A stretch of DNA of 64,000 nt from the NCBI GenBank assembly GCA_963921935.1, contig OY998176.1, positions 182,863,842 through 182,927,841 on the forward strand, given 5' to 3'. Below are positions 46,889-57,109 of the stretch, in pieces. Position numbers and translations under genes: made by a program. This DNA is from Galeruca laticollis. Its lineage: Eukaryota > Arthropoda > Insecta > Coleoptera > Chrysomelidae. The notes beneath the pieces were generated by a model. The model ran no database searches and had not been told where the DNA came from. It worked only from the letters and a program-made list of their open reading frames with translations. How positions within the stretch are numbered: position 1 is the first letter of the stretch; each line of letters begins with the position of its first letter.

Positions 46889-48912
46889 TGAACTTATCAT
46901 AATGAATATTCAAGAGAATGATACACAAATATGAGAAATTTGTAACTTTGTTGAATAACAAATAGAAATCACTTTCTTCAGACAGATAAAATTACTATTT
47001 ATATTGACAATTATAACTAAACAATATGTATCATATCAAATCGAACATCTATGAGATTAATTATCCTTTATAATATAGAAATATATTAGCAAGATTAAAA
47101 TTTGTTACCTTTATTTTCAGATTGTAAATAGTTATGAATCACAAAACCTTAACCCATTTTCTTAGTAAATTATAAATCCAAATTGTTATCAGCAACATAG
47201 ACAATGAATTGTATATTCTATCTAGAATAACAAAAGAATCTGAAAAAGAACATAAAATTATTATTTAAACGATGATAAACAATATATATAATTGATACTA
47301 ATATGAATACATGTTATATCATTTGTTGATTCTTATGTAGAAGTGTCAGTAAAAACTTCATGTCATGTAACACAGAATTAACAGAGCAGAAATATTTTCA
47401 ACCATAGAGATATGTTATGTTCGAAGTATTGATTATTTTCAAAACAGCAGGAGTGTTTAAAGATTGATAACAATAGTAAAGGTTAAGCCAAAGTTTATAT
47501 AAAATAATTGTTGAATTACATATAAAAGAGTAATTGAAAGACATTATAAAAGATTTTAAGAAGATTATGATTATAAATTCATAGATATTGTAATTTAAAG
47601 TGGGATAAAAATTATTATTGATATAAAAATAAGGCATATTTTGGAATGATATTGTATGTAAATAGATATAATGAATTATTTTAAAATTTTTCACAAATAA
47701 TTAATAACAATAAAAATACGAGGAAAATAATTATAATTAATGTTAGACAGTAAATAAATTAAACCATGATATCTAGTTACTTGTTAGTTTTTTGTTTGAA
47801 ATAACAAGGCTAGCAACGAAAGTTTTGTTGATTTGGGGGGAACAATGAATTAGGATGGGTGGTTCAAAAGCAGATGGACATGTAAGAAAATTTTTCTAAT
47901 AATTTGTAAAATTCTGCGGAAATCTTTAGAAATCAAAAGCAAAATTGAATTTAAATGATAAATAATAATAATAGAGACATTTCTAGAAGAAAATATTTGT
48001 AAACATTCATTATTTGTGGAAAATACAGCTAATCCATATTTTGAGAAGGGACGCTATGTCTGAATTTTATCAAAAGTCCACAATAAAATATTAATTATTA
48101 GTTTCAAAGACATTTAGTAAGATAATAAACATTATAAGTTGTATTTACTGAACAATTAAACCAAAATCTCGACTTACCTGCAACAAACTATCAAGTTTGT
48201 TTTCCTACGATATTCAACAAGAATCCAGCTTCATTCCAGAGAGATGAATCCGAAGCAGAGTGCACAACAGAAACTTTAAAGTGATAGAAACAGGTCAGTG
48301 TATAAACAATTTATATGGTATACCATTAAAAATTTCACAAACATTATTAATTGGCCAAAAGTTCACTATTCGTTGTTTCATATGTATAAAAAATTCTAAC
48401 CATTTCATGTATATTAGTTTATAGTAATAATTTGTTTTAACTGATTTTTCTTCATACCGATAGTGTTTTTCAATTCAATGATAGTTCGTATATATATATA
48501 TATATATATATAAACTAAATTTCATCTCATATGTTTGTTTTTATTTTAACAATTGACATAAATAGTTCCAGAAAATCATCATAGAGGTTCGAATAGGTAT
48601 GTTCCGCATAGATATTCAAAGCGTTTTCAAAGGAGTTAAAATAATATAATATTTAGTAAATACAAATTTCGCATATTATAATATCTGCCAGAATCTAAAG
48701 GGAGTTAAGAGTTCTCATGTTTTCCAATAACACAATAAAGTAAAACAATATAATCAAAATATCCTGAGCTAGCCAATTTACTATATAAATCCATCGACAA
48801 AAATAAAAAACATAAAGTAATTAAAAATAATGCAATAGACAAAATTCAAAAATAAATATTGTTTAAATATATTTATTTATAAACTGATAAATACATAAAA
48901 TTCATATAATAA
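46889..48912 (+). repeat. Element 2 5' LTR (about 2024 bp)
   Basis: It starts TGAACTTATCATAATG and ends TTCATATAATAA, one base before the PBS. An internal (TA)12 lies near 48489-48512, and is (TA)9 in the 3' copy. The terminal part (CTCATGTTTTCCAATAACACAATAAAG ... CTGAGCTAGCC, in pieces) is homologous to the element 1 LTR end and includes an AATAAA signal. Confidence 0.92.
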
Positions 48913-48913
48913 A

Positions 48914-48931
48914 TGGCGCCCAACGTGGGGC
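48914..48931 (+). other. Primer-binding site, tRNA-Lys1,2 type
   Basis: TGGCGCCCAACGTGGGGC, identical to the site in element 1. Confidence 0.92.
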
Positions 48932-48990
48932 AAATTAAGATTTTTTCGTGATAAGAAGGTTTTAAAAACATTAGAATTAGATATAATAAA

Positions 48991-49011
48991 TGGCACCCAA
49001 GAACGTGGGGC
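48991..49011 (+). other. Second, diverged PBS-like copy in the element 2 leader
   Basis: TGGCACCCAAGAACGTGGGG plus C, preceded by the same ATATAATAAA context as the first PBS 77 bases upstream. It has one substitution and a two-base insertion relative to the Lys PBS. Probably a duplication of the LTR-PBS junction. Confidence 0.75.
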
Positions 49012-49105
49012 GATTTTAAAATATTTGGTAGGTTGTTTTTTGTTAAGGGAATAATTAAAAGTATACAAATATTAGAAATTTTATTGACTATATTATAAAT
49101 ATAAG

Positions 49106-50950
49106 ATGGAAAAGAAAATGATGTTAAGAGACGGAAAACAGGTAGGTACGGATAGTGGATCGGAAGAGGAACGAGAGGAAAGAAGACATGGTAGAGGGGA
49201 TTTCCAAATACATTACTTAGAACAGGGACAATCTGGAGAAAATGTACCAGAGGAAGACTCAACAGGAGATGAGGAAGCACAAGAACAAGAAGAGAGGATA
49301 CAAGAGAGCAGGGAAAAACAAGGAAGAACAAGTACAAATAGAGATGATCAGATGATGGACAGGATGCAACAATTATTTATCAGAATGGAGGAGAGAATAA
49401 ATGGAAACATAGATACAATGAGAGGAGATATCAACAGGATAGATGGAAAAATGGACCAGATGAGTGGGAACATAGACAAATTGGAAAAGAAAATTGATGA
49501 TGTGAAATCTGAAAGTATTAAAGAAATCCAGAAAATCAGGGAAGAAAACGAAGTATTTCAAAGAAGAATGGATAAGGTGCAACAAAATATTGAGGAGCAA
49601 AATAAAAATTTAAGAACAGAGATTCAAGACAATGGAATCAAAATCCGGGAAGAGATAGAAAAACATGTTGATCAAGAAATTCAAGAATGGGGTAGATGTT
49701 TAGAAGAAAATCTAACAGGAACTATTGTAATGGAAGTCAACAAACAAAATGAAAATATAATTAGAGAAGTGGAACATATAAAAGTACAAGGACAAACTAA
49801 TGAAGAAGTAATACAGAAGGTGGATAAAAAATTTCAAGATTTAAATGTGAGACTGGAAGAACAAACAGGAACATATGAAAAAAGGTCGGAAGTCATGGGT
49901 AGATCATTTAATAGGGAATTAGAAGAGATGAATAGGAAACTACAAGAAACGGTAGAAGAAATGGAGGATACTGTGAGAAGAAATGGAGGAGGAATCATAT
50001 ACAATGGGAATATGGATGTAGGTGTGAAATTCGATGGGAACATTAATTTAATACACCCAAAAGTTTTTATTAAAATTATAAAAAGTAAATTGAGGGGAAT
50101 AAAGGATTTGATGGAGAAGAAAATAGCGATAAGAGGTATGTTGTCAGGTCACGCATTACTCTGGTTCTGCAATAAAGAAGAGCAGATCAGAAATATGGAA
50201 GAATTTGAAAATCAGTTCTTAAACTATTTTTGGGGGGAATTACAGCAAGCAAATTTTAGGGAAAAATTCGACTATAATAAAGGTAAAAATTTGAATTCAT
50301 ATGCGATGCAGTTGTATAATATGGCACAGTATCTAGAACCGGTGATGAAAGAGGAGGAACTGGTATTATATGTAGGCAGACAATTTAATGCAGAAGTATC
50401 GGAGACTATTGCACTTCATAATATCAAGACGATGGATAGTTTGTCATGTTACCTACAGAGAGTGGAGAGGAGTATTGTGAACACAAATGGAATAAATCGA
50501 TACCAGAATAGGAATGAGGAGATAAGAAATGATCGAACAAGAGAGAATGGAAATGGATTTATCAGAAGGGACAATAATAACAGAAATGAATATAGAAATT
50601 ATGGAAACAGGAATTTTGAAAACAGAAGAAATACAGGAAATGGAGATAGATATTATTGAAATGGAGACAGAAACAATGGTAGGCAGTATGAAAATAGAGG
50701 AAATCAGGCAAATTTCGAAAGAAGAAATTATAATGGAAACAGGAATGGAAATTGGCAACAGAATAGAGGGGAAGGAATAAACAATTATAGTGAAAGAAGA
50801 AACTATAATCAAAGGAACCCAGAAAGGAATTATGAACAAGAAAATAATAGAGAGGAAGAGAGAAGACAGGTGAATTATATAACACAAGAACAGGAAGGAT
50901 CAAGTAATGATCCAAACCAAGAGCAAAGCTTGGTAAGAAATTTTGCGTAA
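49106..50950 (+). pseudogene. Element 2 Gag, one premature stop (TGA at 50657)
   Basis: Collinear with element 1 Gag: start MEKKMMLRDGKQVG, acidic stretch, coiled-coil-like region (residues about 85-300), capsid-like block VKFDGNINLIHPKVF and GHALLWFCNKEEQ, then an Asn/Arg/Gly-rich tail without a zinc knuckle. The reading frame meets TGA at codon 518 and then continues in the same frame through a further 96 codons of the same tail (RNPERNYEQENN, REEERRQVNYITQEQ) to TAA at 50948. So the break is a single nonsense change, not a frameshift. It removes much of the basic tail and the route to Pol. Read-through of TGA cannot be excluded. Confidence 0.87.
50938..50944 (+). other. -1 ribosomal frameshift heptamer A-AAT-TTT, element 2
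   Basis: In Gag frame AGA AAT TTT GCG TAA. The heptamer AAATTTT fits the X-XXY-YYZ rule and lies six bases before the Gag stop; pol is open in the -1 frame from this point. The same site, in the same place, is seen in element 3 and in a weaker form in element 1. Confidence 0.72.
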
Positions 50951-51075
50951 ATCGTCCTTACATTCGTAATATTATCTATTCTTCTCATTATCAACATCCA
51001 AGAGAATTTATAGATGAAAGTTCACAATGTACTGAAAACATAAAATTAATTTTCATAGAAGGGTATTTATTTGAT

Positions 51076-54066
51076 GTGAAATGTAAAATTTTATTAGATA
51101 CAGGATCGGAAGTTTCTATAATAAATCAGAATGTAATAGAAAATGTGAAACAAGATGATATTACGGTGATTAATACTAACAAAATATCATTAGTAGGGGC
51201 GAATGATAGAAAACTTTATGAAACAAATCAAACTATTATAGTTAATTTAAAAATAAATTCAGAACATATTCCAGTACAATTATTGATAGTTAAAAATTTA
51301 AGATATGATATAATATTAGGAAATGATGAATTAAATAGACATAGGATACTTATAGATTATAATCAGGGATGTATTAGATATCAAAATTCAATTATACATT
51401 TTATAAAACAATTTTCTAATAATGATATACAAAATTCGAACATAAAGGAAATAAACCAAATTGGTGAAGAGATAAAAGTTTTAGAAGAGTTATGTAACAG
51501 AGAATATCAAGATAGGGTGTATGAGCTTCTACAACATCATAAACGATTATTTAACGAGGAAGTACGTGTAGCATCTAGATATGTACATAAATTAGAAGTC
51601 ACAGAAGAGAAAAAAAATTTCAAAATAAAAACATATCCAATACCATACAGGCTGAAGACAGAAGTATATGATGAAATTACAAAGATGCTGAATGATGGAA
51701 TTATTGAAAGATCAAATTCGCAATACATCAGTGCCATCACATGTGTCAAGAAGAAAACAGGAGAAATTAGGTTATGTTTGGATGCTAGAAATATTAACAG
51801 CTATACAAAGAAACAATATGAAAGTCCATTAAATATAGAATGTATTTTTGGTAGAATTACAAAAGCTAATATTTTCTCAAAACTGGATCTCAAACACAGT
51901 TTCTGGTTAATTCCTTTAGATCCAAGAAGTAGACCGTACACTGCTTTTATGGTGGATGGAATTGTTTATCAATTTTGTGTAGTACCATTTGGGCTACAAA
52001 GTTCTTGTGCTGCGCTGGTACGAACTTTACATACTATCTTGAACCAGTATGAAGACTTCACGCTGCACTATATCGACGATATCCTCATATTTTCTGAAAC
52101 AGAAGAAAAACATCAGGAACACTTAAAAATTATACTTAAAGAATTGGAAGAAGCAGGTTTGAAATTAAATTTAGATAAATGCCAATTTTATAAAAAGGAG
52201 GTAGAATATCTGGGATATATTTTAAGTGATACAGGAGTAACAATGAATCCAGAAAGAGTTAAAGCGATACTGGAATATCAAACACCTAAGAACCTAAAAA
52301 ATTTGAGGGGGTTTCTGGGAATTTTAAATTATTTTAAGAGGCTAATTCCAGACTTAAGTAGAAGAGAGATTCCACTAATTGAGTTGTTAAAGAAGGATAC
52401 AAAATGGAAATGGGATGAAAGACGAGACAAAGCTTTCCAGGAATTAAAAGAAATATTTCTGAAGAAACTCAAAGTTTATCACCCACAATATGATAAACCT
52501 TTCATCTTGAAAACAGATGCATCTATGGAAAGATTGGCAGGAGTTTTGGTACAAATTCAAGATGAAGAGGAAGTTCCCATAAGTTTTATATCTAGGGTAA
52601 CAAAAGCAGCGGAAAGAAAATATTCCATAACTGAGTTAGAAATGGCAAGTGTAGTATTTTGTGTAAGCAAACTAAGATTTTTCTTACTAGGAGCTAAATT
52701 TACATTAGAAACAGATCATCTAGCACTAACATCTATATTAAAGAACAGATATGCAAACAATCGAATACATAGATGGATTCTACTTCTACAAGAATATGAG
52801 TTTGACATAAAATATGTACCAGGAAAATTAAACATTGTAGCGGATGCCTTAAGTAGAGTTAACGATAATGGAAGCGAACCAAGAAGATTTCAAATAGGAG
52901 TAAATACATTACACCAAACTGAAGGAATATTTACTCTAGAAAGAGTAAAAGAAGATCAAAGACAAATAGATAAAATAAATACCAGAGGAGCAGTAAATAT
53001 AGAAGATGTATGGTATAAACAAATTGAGGATAGAGAAGTATATATCATAACAAGAGATTATGCTAAAGAAATTATTAAACATTTACATATAGAAAATGGA
53101 CATATAGGAATAAGAAAATTGTGGATGTTATTTAGAGAAAATTATATAGCTAAGAAAGATTTAAGTATTGTAAAAGAAGTTTGTAAATATTGTGAGTTTT
53201 GTCAAATAGGCAAAGAAAAGAATTATCATAATTATATGACAGCGAAATCTATTATAACGAGTAAACCATTGCAAATAGTGGCAGTAGATTTTATTGGTAA
53301 TTTAATTAAAAGTACAATGGGGAATAAACATTTATTAGTAATGGTTGATGTATATAGTAAATATGTTAAAATATTTCCATGTAGAAAGACAAATGCGAAA
53401 GTAGTAATTGATTGTTTTAAAGAATATATAAAAGAGTTTGGAACACCAGAAACAGTGATACTTGATCATGCGACATATTTTGAGAGTAGGAAGTTAAAAC
53501 AATATACTGACAGTAAACAAATAAAATTACAATTTATAAGTATCAGAAAACCAAGTTCTAATCCAGCAGAACGATATATTAAAGAAATCATTAAATATTT
53601 AAGAATGTTATGTCAAGAGAATCATAAAAGATGGGATGAATACTTGGATAGAGTAGAAAAATTCATAAATGAATTACCACATGGTGTAACAGAGGAGAAT
53701 CCGATTTATATTATGAAAGGAATACAGCCAGAACGCCACTGGATTTTGAACAGAAATTCAACTATGACAAGTGTACTTGAAAAGGTTAATCGGAGAATAA
53801 TACGAAATGCGGAGAAGTATATTAAAAAACAAGATAAAAAGAAACCTAGGACAACACAGTTTAATAAAGGAGATATGGTGATTGTCAAATCTTTAAGAAT
53901 GCCAAAGAAAGATGAAGAACAATGTGCGAAATTATTATATCCATTCGAAGGTCCATATATCATAGATACAGAAAACGGTAAAAACAGTTATCGATTAATA
54001 TATCCAGGTACTAAAATATTAAGGGGTATCTTTAACATAGAACACATTTACAAATATTATTCTTAA
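51076..54066 (+). CDS. Element 2 Pol polyprotein: PR, RT, RNase H, integrase
   Basis: The annotated start is a GTG; the frame is open upstream to the frameshift site at 50944 and includes YIRNIIYSSHYQHPREF, homologous to the start of element 1 Pol. Protease DTGSEVSII lies near 51098. RT: LCLDARN, FSKLDLKHSFWLIPL, VVPFGLQSSC and YIDD at 52069-52080. RNase H: KTDAS, TELEMAS, ETDHLALT, NIVADALSR. Integrase: HIENGH...CKYCEFC, AVDFIG (Asp at 53287), ILDHATYF (Asp at 53464), NPAERYIKE (Glu at 53569). No stop or frameshift is visible to the C-terminal GIFNIEHIYKYYS, so the enzyme part looks functional even though gag is interrupted. Confidence 0.92.
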   Translation: MKCKILLDTGSEVSIINQNVIENVKQDDITVINTNKISLVGANDRKLYETNQTIIVNLKINSEHIPVQLLIVKNLRYDIILGNDELNRHRILIDYNQGCIRYQNSIIHFIKQFSNNDIQNSNIKEINQIGEEIKVLEELCNREYQDRVYELLQHHKRLFNEEVRVASRYVHKLEVTEEKKNFKIKTYPIPYRLKTEVYDEITKMLNDGIIERSNSQYISAITCVKKKTGEIRLCLDARNINSYTKKQYESPLNIECIFGRITKANIFSKLDLKHSFWLIPLDPRSRPYTAFMVDGIVYQFCVVPFGLQSSCAALVRTLHTILNQYEDFTLHYIDDILIFSETEEKHQEHLKIILKELEEAGLKLNLDKCQFYKKEVEYLGYILSDTGVTMNPERVKAILEYQTPKNLKNLRGFLGILNYFKRLIPDLSRREIPLIELLKKDTKWKWDERRDKAFQELKEIFLKKLKVYHPQYDKPFILKTDASMERLAGVLVQIQDEEEVPISFISRVTKAAERKYSITELEMASVVFCVSKLRFFLLGAKFTLETDHLALTSILKNRYANNRIHRWILLLQEYEFDIKYVPGKLNIVADALSRVNDNGSEPRRFQIGVNTLHQTEGIFTLERVKEDQRQIDKINTRGAVNIEDVWYKQIEDREVYIITRDYAKEIIKHLHIENGHIGIRKLWMLFRENYIAKKDLSIVKEVCKYCEFCQIGKEKNYHNYMTAKSIITSKPLQIVAVDFIGNLIKSTMGNKHLLVMVDVYSKYVKIFPCRKTNAKVVIDCFKEYIKEFGTPETVILDHATYFESRKLKQYTDSKQIKLQFISIRKPSSNPAERYIKEIIKYLRMLCQENHKRWDEYLDRVEKFINELPHGVTEENPIYIMKGIQPERHWILNRNSTMTSVLEKVNRRIIRNAEKYIKKQDKKKPRTTQFNKGDMVIVKSLRMPKKDEEQCAKLLYPFEGPYIIDTENGKNSYRLIYPGTKILRGIFNIEHIYKYYS

Positions 54067-54303
54067 GGAATATGTATTGAAAAACGAGGAATAGATAATA
54101 TTACAAGTAATTTAAAATCATAGGAAATAAGTTGTTTGTAAATAGTAGATTAAGATAGGATAAGGATACAACCAAGAATTAGTCTAAGAAGTTTCTAATA
54201 TTTTTATAGTAAATAGTGAAGGAATGATAAGTTTGTTTGGGAAATTGAAATTTAAACAAAATTAACCATGTTAATATTTATTAAATTTAAATTTGAGGGG
54301 ATT

Positions 54304-56316
54304 TGAACTTATCATAATGAATATTCAAGAGAATGATACACAAATATGAGAAATTTGTAACTTTGTTGAATAACAAATAGAAATCACTTTCTTCAGACAG
54401 ATAAAATTACTATTTATATTGACAATTATAACTAAACAATATGTATCATATCAAATCGAACATCTATGAGATTAATTATCCTTTATAATATAGAAATATA
54501 TTAGCAAGATTAAAATTTGTTACCTTTATTTTCAGATTGTAAATAGTTATGAATCACAAAACCTTAACCCATTTTCTTAGTAAATTATAAATCCAAATTG
54601 TTATCAGCAACATAGACAATGAATTGTATATTCTATCTAGAATAACAAAAGAATCTGAAAAAGAACATAAAATTATTATTTAAACGATGATAAACAATAT
54701 ATATAATTGATACTAATATGAATACATGTTATATCATTTGTTGATTCTTATGTAGAAGTGTCAGTAAAAACTTCATGTCATGTAACACAGAATTAACAGA
54801 GCAGAAATATTTTCAACCATAGAGATATGTTATGTTCGAAGTATTGATTATTTTCAAAACAGCAGGAGTGTTTAAAGATTGATAACAATAGTAAAGGTTA
54901 AGCCAAAGTTTATATAAAATAATTGTTGAATTACATATAAAAGAGTAATTGAAAGACATTATAAAAGATTTTAAGAAGATTATGATTATAAATTCATAGA
55001 TATTGTAATTTAAAGTGGGATAAAAATTATTATTGATATAAAAATAAGGCATATTTTGGAATGATATTGTATGTAAATAGATATAATGAATTATTTTAAA
55101 ATTTTTCACAAATAATTAATAACAATAAAAATACGAGGAAAATAATTATAATTAATGTTAGACAGTAAATAAATTAAACCATGATATCTAGTTACTTGTT
55201 AGTTTTTTGTTTGAAATAACAAGGCTAGCAACGAAAGTTTTGTTGATTTGGGGGGAACAATGAATTAGGATGGGTGGTTCAAAAGCAGATGGACATGTAA
55301 GAAAATTTTTCTAATAATTTGTAAAATTCTGCGGAAATCTTTAGAAATCAAAAGCAAAATTGAATTTAAATGATAAATAATAATAATAGAGACATTTCTA
55401 GAAGAAAATATTTGTAAACATTCATTATTTGTGGAAAATACAGCTAATCCATATTTTGAGAAGGGACGCTATGTCTGAATTTTATCAAAAGTCCACAATA
55501 AAATATTAATTATTAGTTTCAAAGACATTTAGTAAGATAATAAACATTATAAGTTGTATTTACTGAACAATTAAACCAAAATCTCGACTTACCTGCAACA
55601 AACTATCAAGTTTGTTTTCCTACGATATTCAACAAGAATCCAGCTTCATTCCAGAGAGATGAATCCGAAGCAGAGTGCACAACAGAAACTTTAAAGTGAT
55701 AGAAACAGGTCAGTGTATGAACAATTTATATGGTATACCATTAAAAATTTCACAAACATTATTAATTGGCCAAAAGTTCACTATTCGTTGTTTTATATGT
55801 ATAAAAAATTCTAACCATTTCATGTATATTAGTTTATAGTAATAATTTGTTTTAACTGATTTTTCTTCATACCGATAGTGTTTTTCAATTCAATGATAGT
55901 TCGTATATATATATATATATAAACTAAATTTCATCTCATATGTTTGTTTTTATTTCAACAATTGACATAAATAGTTTCAGAAAATCATCATAGAGGTTCG
56001 AATAGGTATGTTCCGCATAGATATTCAAAGCGTTTTCAAAGGAGTTAGAATAATATAATATTTAGTAAATACAAATTTCGCATATTATAATATCTGCCAG
56101 AATCTAAAGGGAGTTAAGAGTTCTCATGTTTTCCAATAACACAATAAAGTAAAACAATATAATCAAAATATCCTGAGCTAGCCAATTTACTATATAAATC
56201 CATCGACAAAAATAAAAAACATAAAGTAATTAAAAATAATGCAATAGACAAAATTCAAAAATAAATATTGTTTAAATATATTTATTTATAAACTGATAAA
56301 TACATAAAATTCATAT

Positions 56317-56321
<5 letters not shown>
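54304..56321 (+). repeat. Element 2 3' LTR (2018 bp)
   Basis: Starts right after GAGGGGATT and ends in a long (TA)n tract. Substitutions against the 5' copy include TATAAACAA/TATGAACAA, TTTCATATG/TTTTATATG, TTTTAACAA/TTTCAACAA, GTTCCAGAA/GTTTCAGAA and GTTAAAATA/GTTAGAATA. Confidence 0.92.

Positions 56322-56377
<56 letters not shown>
56321..56377. repeat. (TA)n at the right edge of element 2
   Basis: About 57 bases of TA repeats directly following the 3' LTR. The exact LTR end is ambiguous within it. Confidence 0.94.
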
Positions 56378-56379
<2 letters not shown>

Positions 56380-57105
56380 GTACATTAGTATAGGATATAA
56401 TAAAATGTTTACTATACTCATATTATATTTAGATTAAATATAAGTAAATCAATAAAAAGAATTCTCCTCTATAACGCCTTGATCTCCATTATTATCTTTT
56501 TTGTCGAATGATAATGAATAACTATAAATTGAATTTAGATTCTGAATATCAGTTCTTTTATTTAAACAATTATTTTCTTGAGCAATGAATGTCATTTCCA
56601 GGAAAATCCTTTTAGAGTAATTGTCTTATTTACACAAAATTTTGAAGTTTTTATAATCAAATATATGTTTTGTTGAGAAAACGTGTTCTGCTAATATATT
56701 CTTTTTGATAGCTGTTGCATATGCGAGATCGTGTAGCTAGTTGGAATTAAATGCCTTATCTTTACGTTAATTACTCGACTGATAAGTTTATTTACATGTT
56801 ATTGATTTTAACATTTTTGACATTTTCATAGGAGAGTAGTAGTTCTTTTCTTTATTCACTCAGCGATGTTTAGCTCATGTTATTATTCTTATAGATATTT
56901 CACGTTCACAATTTTTTTTCGTAGTTTTCCGCAGTAAATCTTAGAATTTAGCACTCACTATAATTCCTGCTTGTTCTGTAATGCGACCTGGACCGGATAT
57001 TGATCGATAGAATCATCTGTTTCATCCAATATTATAGAGAGTTAATGATTTCAGGAACGTCTTTCCCCCCCCCCCCTCTCTCTCTCCCTCTCTGTCTCCC
57101 TCTAT
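56378..57105. other. Non-coding stretch ending in a C/CT-rich tract
   Basis: No gene is visible. At 57065-57105 a run of about 13 C is followed by TCTCTC and CCCTCT repeats, next to the start of the inverted-repeat region. Confidence 0.5.
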
Positions 57106-57109
57106 CTCC

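Larger units (their letters stand above)
46889..56321 (+). mobile_element. Near-intact Ty3/gypsy LTR retrotransposon (element 2), 9.43 kb
   Basis: 5' LTR 46889-48912, PBS 48914-48931, gag 49106-50950 with one stop, pol to 54066, PPT (GAGGGGA, about 54295-54301) and 3' LTR 54304-56321. The LTRs differ by about five substitutions and three TA units in an internal microsatellite, so it is young but slightly older than element 1. Same plan as element 1, with no env. (TA)n lies on both sides. The premature stop in gag probably makes it dependent on other copies. Confidence 0.93.
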
